Assembly: GCF_029892485.1 (NCBI RefSeq)
Contig: NZ_JARXVG010000016.1
Span: 1-64,000, forward strand
Length of the DNA: 64,000 nt
Source: Variovorax boronicumulans
Lineage (GTDB): Bacteria > Pseudomonadota > Gammaproteobacteria > Burkholderiales > Burkholderiaceae_C
Reading direction: 5' to 3'
Shown here: one piece after another, positions 44,349-53,563 of the stretch
Position numbering within the stretch: position 1 is the first letter of the stretch
Layout of the letters: each line of letters starts with the position of its first letter
The notes under the pieces: generated by a model
Seen by the model: only the letters and a program-made list of their open reading frames with translations
What the model was told of the DNA's origin: nothing
Databases searched by the model: none
Program-made: the position numbers and the translations under genes

Positions 44349-44381
44349 GCAGAGGCTCCTGTTGCGGTGTTGCAGAGCCCT

Positions 44382-44399
44382 ATGCATGGCGCGTGCCAG
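44382..44399 (-). promoter_or_regulatory. Sigma-54-type -24/-12 promoter of the rut operon
   Basis: The minus strand reads CTGGCACGCGCCATGCAT, close to YTGGCACGRNNNTTGCW: TGGCACG is intact, and the -12 box is ATGC instead of TTGC. The predicted start point near 44372 is 24 bases before the rutA ATG. The E. coli rut operon is known to be activated by NtrC under nitrogen limitation, so this type of promoter is expected. Confidence 0.75.
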
Positions 44400-44450
44400 T
44401 CGAATAAATCCTTTTATATCAATGAGTTACGGTTTTTTGATGTTCTGGTT

Positions 44451-44467
44451 TTGACCACTTGGTCCAA
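44451..44467. promoter_or_regulatory. RutR-like box upstream of rutA
   Basis: TTGACCACTTGGTCCAA is nearly the E. coli RutR consensus TTGACCANNTGGTCAA, with one extra C in the right arm. Its centre is about 87 bases upstream of the predicted start point. Confidence 0.75.
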
Positions 44468-44503
44468 AGTGGAGCAGGCGAACCGCAAGAATTGCGATAA
44501 CGC

Positions 44504-44529
44504 GGTGCAAGCCTCGCCAAACCGGTGCA
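44504..44529. promoter_or_regulatory. Two GGTGCA half-sites, possible NtrC enhancer
   Basis: GGTGCA occurs at 44504-44509 and 44524-44529, 20 bases apart (two helical turns), about 105-130 bases upstream of the -24 element. GGTGCA is a half-site of the NtrC consensus, but the usual inverted partner is missing, so this is tentative. Confidence 0.25.
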
Positions 44530-44565
44530 GCGTCGGCGTCACGAACGGCGCGGCAGAATCACGCC

Positions 44566-45018
44566 ATGCCCAAGACCCCACACCGCACCGCCGCGGCCAT
44601 TGGCGGCACTGCCGACGACGTCGAGGCGGCCTTCTACGAAGCGCTGCAGCGCGGCGACATCGAAGCGTTGATGGCCTGCTGGGCCGACGAGGACGAGGTG
44701 TTCTGCGTGCACCCCGGCGGCCCGCGGCTGGTGGGCAGCATCGCGATCCGCGCCGCCTTCGAGCAGATGTTCTCCAATGGCGCGATCCACGCCATGCCGG
44801 CGCGGGTGCGCAAGATCGAGTCGCTCGCAAGCGCCGTGCACAACGTGCTCGAGCGCATCGAGGTGCTCACCGCCGAAGGCCCGCGCCATGCCTTCGTGCT
44901 GGCCACCAACGTCTATCACAAGACCGCGCAGGGCTGGCGCATGGTGGCGCACCATGCGAGCCCGGGCAGCGCGCGGGAGCCCGACGACGCGAACGATCCG
45001 CCCCAGACGCTGCATTGA
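44566..45018 (+). CDS. SnoaL/NTF2-like protein
   Basis: A 150-residue protein with the NTF2-like cone fold pattern (DDVEAAFYEALQRGDIEALMACWADEDEV, seen here as VEAAFYEALQRGD and LMACWADEDEV; later RMVAHHASP). Such proteins bind small ligands or act as isomerases/hydrolases; no function can be assigned. Its stop shares one base with the start of the next gene (TGATG), suggesting a shared transcript. Confidence 0.8.
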   Translation: MPKTPHRTAAAIGGTADDVEAAFYEALQRGDIEALMACWADEDEVFCVHPGGPRLVGSIAIRAAFEQMFSNGAIHAMPARVRKIESLASAVHNVLERIEVLTAEGPRHAFVLATNVYHKTAQGWRMVAHHASPGSAREPDDANDPPQTLH

Positions 45019-46079
45019 TGTCTTCTGCCGATTCTTCTTCGTCTCTTCGATCGTCGATGGACTACATGGCGCCGCGCTGGCTGCCCGGCGGCAACCTGCA
45101 GACCATCTGGGCCGCGCTCTATGCGCGCCGCTTCGACGGCACCGCGCCCGCGTACCGCCGCGAGCGCTGGAACGCGCCCGACGGGGATTTCATCGACGTC
45201 GATTTCATCGATGCGCCACTGCCGGGTCCGCGGCCGCTGCTGGTGTTGTTCCATGGGCTCGAGGGCTCCTCGCGCAGCCACTATGCGGAGGCCTTCGCAG
45301 CCTTCGCGGCCGAGCAGGGAATGGCCTTTGCTGTGCCGCATTTCCGCGGCTGCAGTGGCGAGTTGAACCTGGCGCCGCGTGCCTACCACTCGGGTGACTA
45401 CGAAGAGATCGGCTGGATCCTGCGGCGCATGCACGAGCAGCACACGCTGCGTGGTGGCGGCCCGGTGCTGGCCGCGGGCGTCTCGCTCGGCGGCAATGCG
45501 CTGCTGCGCTGGGCCTGCGAGGCAGGCGACACGGCGCGCGAATCGGTCGCCGCGGTGGCCTCGGTCTGCGCGCCGCTCGACCTGGCCGCGGGCGGCGAGG
45601 CGATCGGCCGCGGCTTCAACAGGCTGGTCTACACGCGCATGTTCCTCGCGACCATGAAGCCCAAGGCGATGGCCAAGCTGGCGCAGTTCCCGGGCCTGTT
45701 CGACCGCGACCGGCTGCTGGCCGCGCGCGACCTCTACACCTTCGACGATGTGTTCACCGCGCCGCTGCACGGATTTCGCAATGCCGACGACTACTGGGCG
45801 CGGGGCTCGTCCAAACCGCACCTGAGCCAGATCCGCGTGCCCACGCTGGTGGTCAACGCGCTCAACGACCCGTTCATTCCGGCCCGCAGCCTCCCGGGGC
45901 CGGGCGAGGTCGGGCGGCATGTCACGCTGTGGCAGCCGGCGCACGGCGGGCACGTCGGCTTTCCGCTGGGACTGCCGCCGGGGCATGTGCGGGGAATGCC
46001 GGACCGCGTCGGCAGCTGGCTACAGGTGCATGGCGGCGCTTTGGCTGACGCCTCTGCGGCGCAACCGGCAGGAGAATGA
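45018..46079 (+). CDS. YheT-type alpha/beta hydrolase
   Basis: A 353-residue hydrolase of the YheT/ABHD1-3 group: PRWLPGGNLQTIWAAL at the N terminus, LLVLFHGLEGSSRSHY, a nucleophile elbow GVSLGGNALLRW, and the final HGGHVGF histidine. Likely an esterase of unknown substrate. The start is placed at the TGATG overlap with the SnoaL-like gene; the frame is open much further upstream but only as a shadow of other genes. Confidence 0.88.
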   Translation: MSSADSSSSLRSSMDYMAPRWLPGGNLQTIWAALYARRFDGTAPAYRRERWNAPDGDFIDVDFIDAPLPGPRPLLVLFHGLEGSSRSHYAEAFAAFAAEQGMAFAVPHFRGCSGELNLAPRAYHSGDYEEIGWILRRMHEQHTLRGGGPVLAAGVSLGGNALLRWACEAGDTARESVAAVASVCAPLDLAAGGEAIGRGFNRLVYTRMFLATMKPKAMAKLAQFPGLFDRDRLLAARDLYTFDDVFTAPLHGFRNADDYWARGSSKPHLSQIRVPTLVVNALNDPFIPARSLPGPGEVGRHVTLWQPAHGGHVGFPLGLPPGHVRGMPDRVGSWLQVHGGALADASAAQPAGE

Positions 46080-46083
46080 ATCC

Positions 46084-46647
46084 ATGGACGACATCGTCAA
46101 ACAGGCGCTCGCCAAATGGCCCAACGTGCCGCACTGCTATGGCTGGCTGGGCCTGGATGCGCGCGGCAACTGGTACATGCGCGACGACCGCACCCAGGCC
46201 GAGGGGCCTTTCCTGCAGGCCAAGGGCTCGATGCTGCGGCATGACAAGCTGATCGACTTCATCCATCGCAACTACGAGCACGACGACGAAGGGCAGTGGT
46301 TCTTCCAGAACGGGCCGCAGCGTGTGTACGTCGAGCTGGAGGCTGCGCCGCTGGTCTGGCGCGTGGCCGACGAGGGCAGCGGCAGATTCAGTGTGGCGGC
46401 CCATACCGGCCAGGCGGTCGATGTCTCAGGCTGCCTGCTTGACGAGGCCGGGCGGCTTTATCTGGTCGCGCCGATCGGGCTGGGGCTGGTGCACACACAG
46501 GACGTGGGCATCGCGGCCGAAGCCATCGAACAGGGGCTGTGGACGCCAGAGGCTGTGCAGGCCAGCGAGTTGCCGCAGCGCTTCGGCCATGTCATGAGCC
46601 CGGCGGAACGCCACGCCGGCAGCGCTGCGGCGCTATCGAAACAATAG
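46084..46647 (+). CDS. Conserved hypothetical protein (possibly DUF2946 family)
   Basis: A 187-residue soluble protein, MDDIVKQALAKWPNVPHCYGW..., with FFQNGPQRVYVELE and VVAPIGLG-like segments. It resembles proteins found in many Burkholderiales, which I believe are grouped as DUF2946, but I am not sure of the family number. AGGAG lies 8 bases before the ATG, overlapping the end of the hydrolase gene. Function unknown. Confidence 0.7.
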   Translation: MDDIVKQALAKWPNVPHCYGWLGLDARGNWYMRDDRTQAEGPFLQAKGSMLRHDKLIDFIHRNYEHDDEGQWFFQNGPQRVYVELEAAPLVWRVADEGSGRFSVAAHTGQAVDVSGCLLDEAGRLYLVAPIGLGLVHTQDVGIAAEAIEQGLWTPEAVQASELPQRFGHVMSPAERHAGSAAALSKQ

Positions 46648-46670
46648 TCGAAGGTGCGTGGATCGCCCAC

Positions 46671-46700
46671 AAAAAAAGCCGGCGCTGGGCCGGCTTCGTC
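46671..46700. terminator. Bidirectional terminator between the hypothetical and cytochrome genes
   Basis: Stem AAGCCGGC (46676-46683) and GCCGGCTT (46689-46696) with loop GCTGG. On the minus strand the stem is followed by a run of seven Ts (A-run at 46671-46677), so it is strongest for the cytochrome gene; the plus side has only CGTCTTTT. Confidence 0.85.
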
Positions 46701-46717
46701 TTTTGGGGCAAAGGTGA

Positions 46718-47359
46718 TTACTTGGCCGGTGCTGCAGCCGTCGAGGCTGCGGCAGCAGGTGCCAACGCGGCAGGCGCCGCACCCGAAGCAGCTTCTGCAG
46801 GTGCTGCCGCTGCCGGGCGCTCGGGCACCGGGAACTTGGCGCCGCCGGCATTGGCCATGTAGACCACCGCGCGGCCGATTTCGAGGTCTTCGAAGTCGCC
46901 GCCGCCCTGGGGAGGCATTGCGCCCTTGCCCTTGAGCGCGTGCTCGAGCAGCGTGGCGTAGCCCTGGCCGATGCGGGGGCCCCAGGCTGCTGCGTCGTTC
47001 AGGTGAGGGGCGCCCGGGATGCCCGGTGCGCCGTGGCAGGCCACGCACTGGGCCTTGAACACGGCCTCGCCAGCGGCAAGGGGGCGGTTGGCGTCGCGGA
47101 TCTCGATGGCGCCGACCTTCTTGAGGCGTTCGGCCACTTCCCGGTCGCGCGCTTCCTTCGACACGCCGTAGAGCGCCATGTTCTCGCCTTCGGCGGTGCC
47201 CGCCGGCTTGGTGCCTGAGACCACATAGGCGACAAGGCCCACGATGATCAGGATGGGTGCGATGAAGGAGAAAAATACCGCGAGCAGCAGTTGCTTCGGG
47301 TTCTTGATCGGGCCTGTATGGGCTTCTTCTGTGGCCTGGTAGTGCGGGTCTGCGCTCAT
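46718..47359 (-). CDS. Membrane-anchored cytochrome c (c5-like)
   Basis: A 213-residue protein. One uncleaved N-terminal membrane helix (~25-48) is followed by a class I cytochrome c domain with haem site CVACH (~105-109) and the axial methionine in GAMPPQGGG. An Ala/Pro-rich tail follows. It would carry electrons in the periplasm, for example to a terminal oxidase. Monocistronic, with a clear terminator behind it. Confidence 0.9.
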   Translation of the reverse strand: MSADPHYQATEEAHTGPIKNPKQLLLAVFFSFIAPILIIVGLVAYVVSGTKPAGTAEGENMALYGVSKEARDREVAERLKKVGAIEIRDANRPLAAGEAVFKAQCVACHGAPGIPGAPHLNDAAAWGPRIGQGYATLLEHALKGKGAMPPQGGGDFEDLEIGRAVVYMANAGGAKFPVPERPAAAAPAEAASGAAPAALAPAAAASTAAAPAK

Positions 47360-47477
47360 GGCGTCCTCAATAACGGGGGCTCGTCGGGGGGCGGCTTTTC
47401 TAGCTCAACCGACGATTATAGAGAGGCCCCTCGCCCCAGCGGGCGATTGGCCTCCCGATATCGGGCGCCGATGCGCC

Positions 47478-48899
47478 TCAACCCTTGTCGCGCGTTGCCC
47501 AGCCGCCACCCAGCGTCCTGTACAGCGTGACCTGGTTCTGCAGCTGCAGGAGCCTCGCATTGACCGCCAGCTGCTGCGCCGTGAACAGCGAACGCTGCGC
47601 ATCGAGCAGGTCGAGCGCGCTGGCGATGCCGTTGCGGTAGCGCAGGTCGGAGAGCTTGAAGCGCACCGCTTCCGCAGTGGCCTGCGCGCGCTGCGCACGC
47701 ACCTCTTCGCCCAGCGTGGCACGTCCGGCCAGCGCGTCCGCCACTTCGCGGAATGCGGTCTGGATCGACTTCTCGTACTGCGCGACCGCGATCTCGCGCC
47801 CGGCCTTCGACGATTGCAGCGTGGCCCAGTTGCGGCCCGCATCGAAGATCGGCAGCGTGACCGTGGGCGCGAACGACCAGGCCTTGGAGCCGCGGTCGAA
47901 CAGGCCCGAGAACTCGGTGCTCGCGGTGCCGATGCCGCTGGTCAGCGACACGCGCGGGAAGAAGTTCGCGCGCGCCGCGCCGATGTTGGCGTTGGCCGCG
48001 ATCAACTGCTGCTCGGCCGCGCGGATGTCGGGCCGCTCGATCAGCATGTCCGAGGGCAGGCCCGCGGGCACGTCGGGCATCGGCTGGATGCTGTCCAGCC
48101 CCTTGGTGCCGCCCGCCAGGGCGCTCGGCGGCACCGGCGCGCCCAGCAGCAGGGCGAGGGCGTTTTCGTCCTGCAGGCGTGCGCGCTGCTGCTGCGCGTA
48201 GGTGGCGCGGGCGCTTTCCGCGGCCGTGTTGGCAGCCTGGAAGTCGATTTCGGACGACACGCCGTTGTCGAAGCGCAGCTTGGCCAGGCGCACCGACTCT
48301 TCGCGCGTGACCATCGTCTGGCGCGTGATCTCGAGCAGTTCGTCGTCGGCGATCAGCGTGAGCCAGCCGGTGGCGACCGAGGCGATCAGGCTGATCTGCG
48401 CGGCCTTGCGCGATTCCTCGGTGGCGAGGTACCGCGCGAGCGCCTGGTCCTTCAGCGCGCGGATGCGGCCGAAGAAGTCGAGCTCCCAGGCCGTGAAGCC
48501 GAAGTTGACGCTGTACTGCGAGGCCACGCTGCCGGCACTGCTGTCGAAGGCCTGCAGCGAATTGGGGCTCGATCGCGAGCCCGAACCCGTGAGGCCGAGC
48601 GCCGGGAACAGCGCCGAGCGCTCGATCTGGAACTGCGCGCGCGCCTGTTCGATGTTGAGCACCGACACACGCAGGTCGCGGTTGTTGGCGATCGCGGTCT
48701 GGATCAGGCCCGCCAGGCGCGGGTCGGTGAAGAAGTCCTGCCACGGCAGGGCTGCCGCCGCCGGGCCTGCCGGTTGCGACGGGTCGCCCGGGAAGGTGGT
48801 CGGCACCGGCGCGGCGGGGCGTTCGTAGGTCGGGATCAGCGAGCAGCCGGCCAGCAGCATCGCTGCCGCCAGGGCCGTCGGAATCAGTTTCTTAGTCAT
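47478..48899 (-). CDS. RND efflux outer-membrane factor lipoprotein (NodT/OprM-like)
   Basis: A 473-residue lipoprotein with signal MTKKLIPTALAAAMLLAGC (lipobox LAGC) and two outer-membrane efflux repeats (NNRDLRVSVLNIEQARAQF near residue 80; IEQ/TALxxLLxAQ-type repeat as IASALDLLDAQRSLFTAQ near the C terminus). It forms the trimeric exit duct for the RND pump. GGAGG lies 8 bases before the ATG; it overlaps the pump gene by 8 bases. Confidence 0.94.
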   Translation of the reverse strand: MTKKLIPTALAAAMLLAGCSLIPTYERPAAPVPTTFPGDPSQPAGPAAAALPWQDFFTDPRLAGLIQTAIANNRDLRVSVLNIEQARAQFQIERSALFPALGLTGSGSRSSPNSLQAFDSSAGSVASQYSVNFGFTAWELDFFGRIRALKDQALARYLATEESRKAAQISLIASVATGWLTLIADDELLEITRQTMVTREESVRLAKLRFDNGVSSEIDFQAANTAAESARATYAQQQRARLQDENALALLLGAPVPPSALAGGTKGLDSIQPMPDVPAGLPSDMLIERPDIRAAEQQLIAANANIGAARANFFPRVSLTSGIGTASTEFSGLFDRGSKAWSFAPTVTLPIFDAGRNWATLQSSKAGREIAVAQYEKSIQTAFREVADALAGRATLGEEVRAQRAQATAEAVRFKLSDLRYRNGIASALDLLDAQRSLFTAQQLAVNARLLQLQNQVTLYRTLGGGWATRDKG

Positions 48900-51800
48900 G
48901 CTTGGGTTCCTCCACGATGCCGGCGGCTTCCGCATGCCGCTTGTCGGCTTCCCGCTGGCGCGCGCTGCCCTTGAACAGGCCGCGCACGACGACGAAGAAC
49001 ACCGGCACGAAAATCACGGCGAGAGCCGTACCGGTCACCATGCCGCCGAGCACGCCGGTGCCGATGGCGCGCTGGCTGGCCGAACCGGCGCCCGAGGCGA
49101 TCACCAGCGGCACCACGCCCAGGCCGAAGGCCAGCGAGGTCATCACGATCGGGCGGAACCGCAGATGGGCCGCGGCCAGCGCCGACTCGACGATGCCCTT
49201 GCCCTGCGCCTGCAGGTCCTTGGCGAACTCGATGATCAGAATCGCGTTCTTCGCCGAGAGGCCGATGATCGTGATCAGCCCCACCTGGAAGTACACGTCG
49301 TTCGAATAGGCACGCAGCATGGTTGCCAGCAGCACGCCCAGCACACCGAGCGGCACCACCAGGATCACCGCCAGCGGGATCGACCAGCTCTCGTAGAGCG
49401 CGGCCAGGCACAGGAACACCGCCAGGATCGCGAAGCCGTACAGGATGATGGCCTGCGAACCCGCGAGCTTTTCTTCACGCGACTGGCCGGTCCATTCGAA
49501 GCCGAAGCCCTGCGGCAGCTGGGCTGCGAGCTTTTCCATCTCGGCCATCGCTGCGCCCGTGCTGAAGCCCGTCGCGGCGGAGCCGCTGATGCGGATCGCG
49601 GGGTAGCCGTTGTAGCGCACCGTCTGCGTGGCGCCGGTGACCCACTTGGTGGTCGCGAAGGCCGACAGCGGCACCGGCTGGCCCTGCGTGTTGCTGGCGT
49701 TCAGCCGCAGCAGGTCGTCCGGTTGCATGCGGGCCGGCGCATCGGCCTGCACCACCACGCGCTGGAGGCGGCCGCGGTTCGGGAAGTCGTTGATGTAGCT
49801 CGAACCCAGCCCCGTCGACAGCGTGGCATTGATCGCGTCGAAGGTCACGCCCAGGGCGCTGGCCTTGTCGCGGTCGATGTCGATCTGCAACTGCGGCGCG
49901 TCTTCCAGGCCGTCGGGGCGGACCTGCGACAGGATCTTGCTCTGCCCGGCCATGCCCAGCAGCTGGTTGCGCGCGTTGATCAGCGCCTCGTGGCCTGCGC
50001 CCGAGCGGTCCTGCAGGCGGAAGCTGAAGCCGCTGGCATTGCCCAGTTCGGGAATGGGCGGCGGGCTCAGCGGATAGATGAAGGCATCGCGGATGCCCGA
50101 CAGCGCCCCGAAGGCACGGCCGGCCAGTGCGCTGGCCGAGTGGGCCGGGTCCTTGCGCTCTTCCCAGTCCTTCAGCGTCACGAAGGCGAGGCCCGCGTTC
50201 TGGCCCTGGCCCGAGAAGCTGAAGCCCATCACGCCCACCATGCTCTGCACTTCGGGCTGCTTCAGGATGAAGCCTTCGACCTGCTGCATGACCGCCAGCG
50301 CACGCTCCTGCGTCGCACCCGGGGGCAGTTGCACGTTCACGATGATGTTGCCCTGGTCTTCTTCCGGCAGGAACGAACTGGGCAGGTGCGTGTAGGTGTA
50401 GGCCACCGCGGCGACGATCGCCACGTAGATGATCAGGTAGCGCGCGGCGCGGCGCAGGATGCGCGCGACGATGCTTTCATAGCCCTTGGCCGTGCGCGAG
50501 AAACCGCGGTTGAACCAGCCGAAGAAGCCGCGCTTCTCGTGGTGGTGGCCGGCTTCCACGGGCTTGAGCAACGTGGCGCACAGCGCCGGCGTGAGCGACA
50601 GCGCCATGAAGGCCGAGAAGGCGATCGAGGTCACCATCACCGCCGAGAACTGGCGGTAGATGTTGCCGGTCGAGCCCGCGAAGAACGCGAGCGGCACGAA
50701 CACCGAGATCAGCACCACCGTCACGCCGATGATGGCGCCGGAGATCTGCTTCATGGCCTTGCGCGTGGCTTCGAGCGGCGAGAGCCCCTCCTCGCTCATG
50801 ATGCGCTCGACGTTCTCGACCACCACGATGGCATCGTCCACCACGATGCCGATCACCAGCACCATGCCGAACATCGTCAGCACGTTGATCGAGAAGCCCA
50901 GCGCGAGCAGGGACGCGAAGGTGCCCAGCAGCGCGATCGGCACCACGATGGTCGGGATGATCGTGTAGCGCCAGTTCTGCAGGAACAGGAACATCACCAC
51001 GAACACCAGCGCCACGGCTTCCAGCAGCGTCTTGACCACTTCGGTGATCGAGATCTGCACGAATCGCGAGCTGTCGTACGGAATGTTCCACTTCACGCCG
51101 GGCGGGAAGAAGCGTTCGAGCTCGGTCATCTTGGCGCGGATCGCCTTGGCCGATTGCAGCGCGTTGCCGTTGGGCGTCGGCTGGACGCCGATACCGACAG
51201 CGGGCACGCCGTTCAGGCGTGCCGAGGTGGCGTACGACTGGCCGCCGAGCTCGACGCGCGCGACGTCCTTCAGCCGCACGGTCGAGCCGTCGGTGTTGGC
51301 GCGCAGCACGATGTTCTTGAACTGCTCCACGTTGGCGAGCTGCCCGTTCACCACCACGGTGGCCGCGATGGCCTGGCCGGGGATGTTGGGCAGGTCGCCG
51401 ATGGAGCCGGAGGACACCTGGGCGTTCTGCGCGCGGATCGCGTTGTTCACGTCGGTGGCCGACAGGTTGAAGCCCTGCAGCTTGGCCGGATCGACCCACA
51501 CGCGCATCGCGTTTTCGGTGCCGAACAGCTGGGCCTGGCCCACGCCGACGACACGCTGCAGCTCGGGCACGATGTTGCGCGAGGCGTAGTCGCCGAGCGC
51601 CACCGGGTCGAAGGCCGGGTTGTCCGAGGACAGCATCGCGAACAGCAGGAAGTTGTTGCGCGACTTGTCCACGCGCACGCCCTGCTGCGTCACGGCCGCC
51701 GGCAGGCGGGGCGTGGCGCGGGAGAGGCGGTTCTGCACGTCCACTTGCGCGAGGTCGTCGTTGGTGCCGGCCTCGAAGCTGATCGTGATGGAGCCGGTGC

Positions 51801-52056
51801 CGTCGGCCTGGGCCACCGATTCCATGTAGATCAGGCCCGGCGAGCCGTTCATCTCGCGCTCGATGACGGACAGCACGCTGTCCTCGAGCGTCTGGGCCGA
51901 GGCGCCCGGATAGGCGACGTTGATCACGATGGCCGGAGGGGCCACCGGCGGGTATTGCGAGATCGGCAGCTGGGTGATTGCCACGCCGCCCATCACGAGG
52001 ACGAACAGCGCGATCACCCAGGCAAAGATCGGGCGGTCGATAAAGAATTTGGCCAT
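48892..52056 (-). CDS. RND efflux pump permease (AcrB-type, HAE1)
   Basis: A 1054-residue proton-driven multidrug exporter. It starts with the family signature MAKFFIDRPIFAWVIALF. The proton-relay aspartates lie in GIVVDDAIVVVENVE (TM4), and 12 membrane helices with two large periplasmic loops are evident. The order adaptor-pump-outer membrane factor with a divergent TetR gene is that of AcrAB/TtgABC/BpeAB systems. Confidence 0.97.
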   Translation of the reverse strand: MAKFFIDRPIFAWVIALFVLVMGGVAITQLPISQYPPVAPPAIVINVAYPGASAQTLEDSVLSVIEREMNGSPGLIYMESVAQADGTGSITISFEAGTNDDLAQVDVQNRLSRATPRLPAAVTQQGVRVDKSRNNFLLFAMLSSDNPAFDPVALGDYASRNIVPELQRVVGVGQAQLFGTENAMRVWVDPAKLQGFNLSATDVNNAIRAQNAQVSSGSIGDLPNIPGQAIAATVVVNGQLANVEQFKNIVLRANTDGSTVRLKDVARVELGGQSYATSARLNGVPAVGIGVQPTPNGNALQSAKAIRAKMTELERFFPPGVKWNIPYDSSRFVQISITEVVKTLLEAVALVFVVMFLFLQNWRYTIIPTIVVPIALLGTFASLLALGFSINVLTMFGMVLVIGIVVDDAIVVVENVERIMSEEGLSPLEATRKAMKQISGAIIGVTVVLISVFVPLAFFAGSTGNIYRQFSAVMVTSIAFSAFMALSLTPALCATLLKPVEAGHHHEKRGFFGWFNRGFSRTAKGYESIVARILRRAARYLIIYVAIVAAVAYTYTHLPSSFLPEEDQGNIIVNVQLPPGATQERALAVMQQVEGFILKQPEVQSMVGVMGFSFSGQGQNAGLAFVTLKDWEERKDPAHSASALAGRAFGALSGIRDAFIYPLSPPPIPELGNASGFSFRLQDRSGAGHEALINARNQLLGMAGQSKILSQVRPDGLEDAPQLQIDIDRDKASALGVTFDAINATLSTGLGSSYINDFPNRGRLQRVVVQADAPARMQPDDLLRLNASNTQGQPVPLSAFATTKWVTGATQTVRYNGYPAIRISGSAATGFSTGAAMAEMEKLAAQLPQGFGFEWTGQSREEKLAGSQAIILYGFAILAVFLCLAALYESWSIPLAVILVVPLGVLGVLLATMLRAYSNDVYFQVGLITIIGLSAKNAILIIEFAKDLQAQGKGIVESALAAAHLRFRPIVMTSLAFGLGVVPLVIASGAGSASQRAIGTGVLGGMVTGTALAVIFVPVFFVVVRGLFKGSARQREADKRHAEAAGIVEEPKHD

Positions 52057-52072
52057 GCGGGCGCGCTCCTGA

Positions 52073-53383
52073 TTACTTCTTTTCGGCCGGGGCCGCTGCG
52101 GGCGCGGCGGCCGATGCAGCAGCAGCCGGCGCGGCTGCGGGGGCGGCGCCAGGAGCGACAGCCGCGGGCGCGGGTGCTGCGTTCGGGTCCGGCTTCTTCC
52201 AGGGCACGGCCTTCACGGGCGTTCCGGGCGGCATCATCTGCAGCTTCTGGAAGCCGTCGACCATCACCTGTTCGCCGGCCTTCAGGCCGTCGAGCACCAC
52301 CCACTGGTTGTCCTTGGCGGCGCTGATCTTCACGGTGCGCTTGCTGATCTTGTCGTCGGCGCTCACCACCGAGACGGTGTCGCCCTGCTGGGTGCGGGTG
52401 ACCGCCTGCTGCGGCAGCGTGATCGCGTTGGTGGCCTGGGCCTGCTCGAGCTTCACGCGCACATAGAGACCTGGAAGCAGCTCGCCCTTGGGGTTGGGCA
52501 CTTCGGCGCGAAGCGTGACCTGGCCGGTGGTCGAATCGACCGTGAGGTCGGAGAACAGCAGCTTGCCGGGCAGGGGATAGTCGCTGCCGTCTTCGAGCAC
52601 GACGTTCACGCTGGCGGCCTCTTCGCCGTTGGCGCGCTTGTACTGGCCGGCGGCCAGCGCGCGGCGCAGCTTCAGCACATCGGAGGCCGACTGCGTGAAG
52701 TTCACGTACACCGGGTTGATCTGTTGCACCACGGCCAGCTCGGTGGCGTCGCCCTGGCCCACCAGTGCGCCTTCGGTCACGAGGGCGCGGCCGATGCGGC
52801 CTGCGATGGGCGAGGTCACGTCGGCATAGCCGAGGTTGATCTTGGCGGTCGTCACTGCGGCGCGGCCCGAGGCCACGTCGGCTTCGGCCGTCTTCTGCGA
52901 GGCGACGGCGTTCGCGTATTCCTGTTTGCTCACCGCATTGGCTTCGACCAGCGGCTTGTAGCGGTCGGCCAGCGCCTTGGCCTGCACGGCATTGGCTTCG
53001 GCGCGGGCCAGCGTGGCCTGTGCATTCTGCGAAGCGGCCACCAGCGGTGCCGGGTCGATGCGGAACAGCAACTGTCCGGCCTTCACGTCGCTGCCTTCGC
53101 GGAACTCGCGCTTGAGCAGGATGCCCGAGGCGCGGGCGCGGACCTGTGCGATGCGCGAGGCCTCCAGGCGCCCCGGCAGTTCGGTCACGAGGCCGACGTC
53201 GGTCGGCGTGGCGACGACGACGCCCACTTCGGGGGCGGGCGGATGGCCGCCGCCGCCCGCGCCGCCTGGACCGGCGGGTGCATCGCCCTTGCCGCAGCCC
53301 GCGAGGACCAACAGGACAACGGCGGCCACGGTCGCGAGACGCGGCGAAAAGGACGATGGGCGCGAGACATGCAGGAGAGGCAT
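52073..53383 (-). CDS. RND efflux periplasmic adaptor (AcrA-type)
   Basis: A 436-residue lipoprotein adaptor: signal with lipobox LAGC (~residues 25-28), lipoyl and hairpin domains (LPGRLEASRIAQVRARASGI, YKPLVEANAVSKQEYANAVA) and a beta-barrel (ITLPQQAVTRTQQGDTV). The C terminus is Ala/Pro-rich. Start 53383 is chosen (AAAGGA upstream; MPLLHVSRPS); the open frame upstream reaches into the operator and is not coding. Confidence 0.94.
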   Translation of the reverse strand: MPLLHVSRPSSFSPRLATVAAVVLLVLAGCGKGDAPAGPGGAGGGGHPPAPEVGVVVATPTDVGLVTELPGRLEASRIAQVRARASGILLKREFREGSDVKAGQLLFRIDPAPLVAASQNAQATLARAEANAVQAKALADRYKPLVEANAVSKQEYANAVASQKTAEADVASGRAAVTTAKINLGYADVTSPIAGRIGRALVTEGALVGQGDATELAVVQQINPVYVNFTQSASDVLKLRRALAAGQYKRANGEEAASVNVVLEDGSDYPLPGKLLFSDLTVDSTTGQVTLRAEVPNPKGELLPGLYVRVKLEQAQATNAITLPQQAVTRTQQGDTVSVVSADDKISKRTVKISAAKDNQWVVLDGLKAGEQVMVDGFQKLQMMPPGTPVKAVPWKKPDPNAAPAPAAVAPGAAPAAAPAAAASAAAPAAAPAEKK

Positions 53384-53478
53384 GCGATTCCTTTGAAGCG
53401 AAGACGGGAGATGGCGTGTTCGCGGTGCGAACAGCAAGACAGCATAAACAGTCGGGCCATCGGGGAAGCCCGGTAGTT

Positions 53479-53502
53479 TACATACATTCATGGATGTATA
53501 TT
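53479..53502. promoter_or_regulatory. AcrR-like palindromic operator
   Basis: The site contains TACATACATT (left) and GATGTATA (right) around CATG; the inner 18 bases ATACATTCATGGATGTAT are palindromic except for one symmetric pair. It closely resembles the known E. coli AcrR box (TACATACATT followed by an ATGTATGTA arm). It lies between the adaptor gene and the divergent TetR gene. Confidence 0.75.
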
Positions 53503-53563
53503 GGCCACATTCAATGGCCCCACGATGCACAAGGGGCGTTCACTTTACAAATCAGGAGACTTG

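Noticed and set aside
47454..47465. Terminator at the palindrome CCCGATATCGGG after the outer-membrane factor gene
   Set aside because: Perfect but only 12 bases with no loop and no T-run, so it would not form a terminator hairpin.
48898..52326. 1142-codon plus-strand open frame opposite the RND pump gene
   Set aside because: Antisense shadow of a certain gene; translation is dominated by His, Arg and Gln without recognisable folds.
53501..53563. ATG start at 53501 for the RND repressor
   Set aside because: It overlaps the operator palindrome and lacks a ribosome-binding site, whereas GTG at 53564 has AGGAG and gives the family-typical N terminus.
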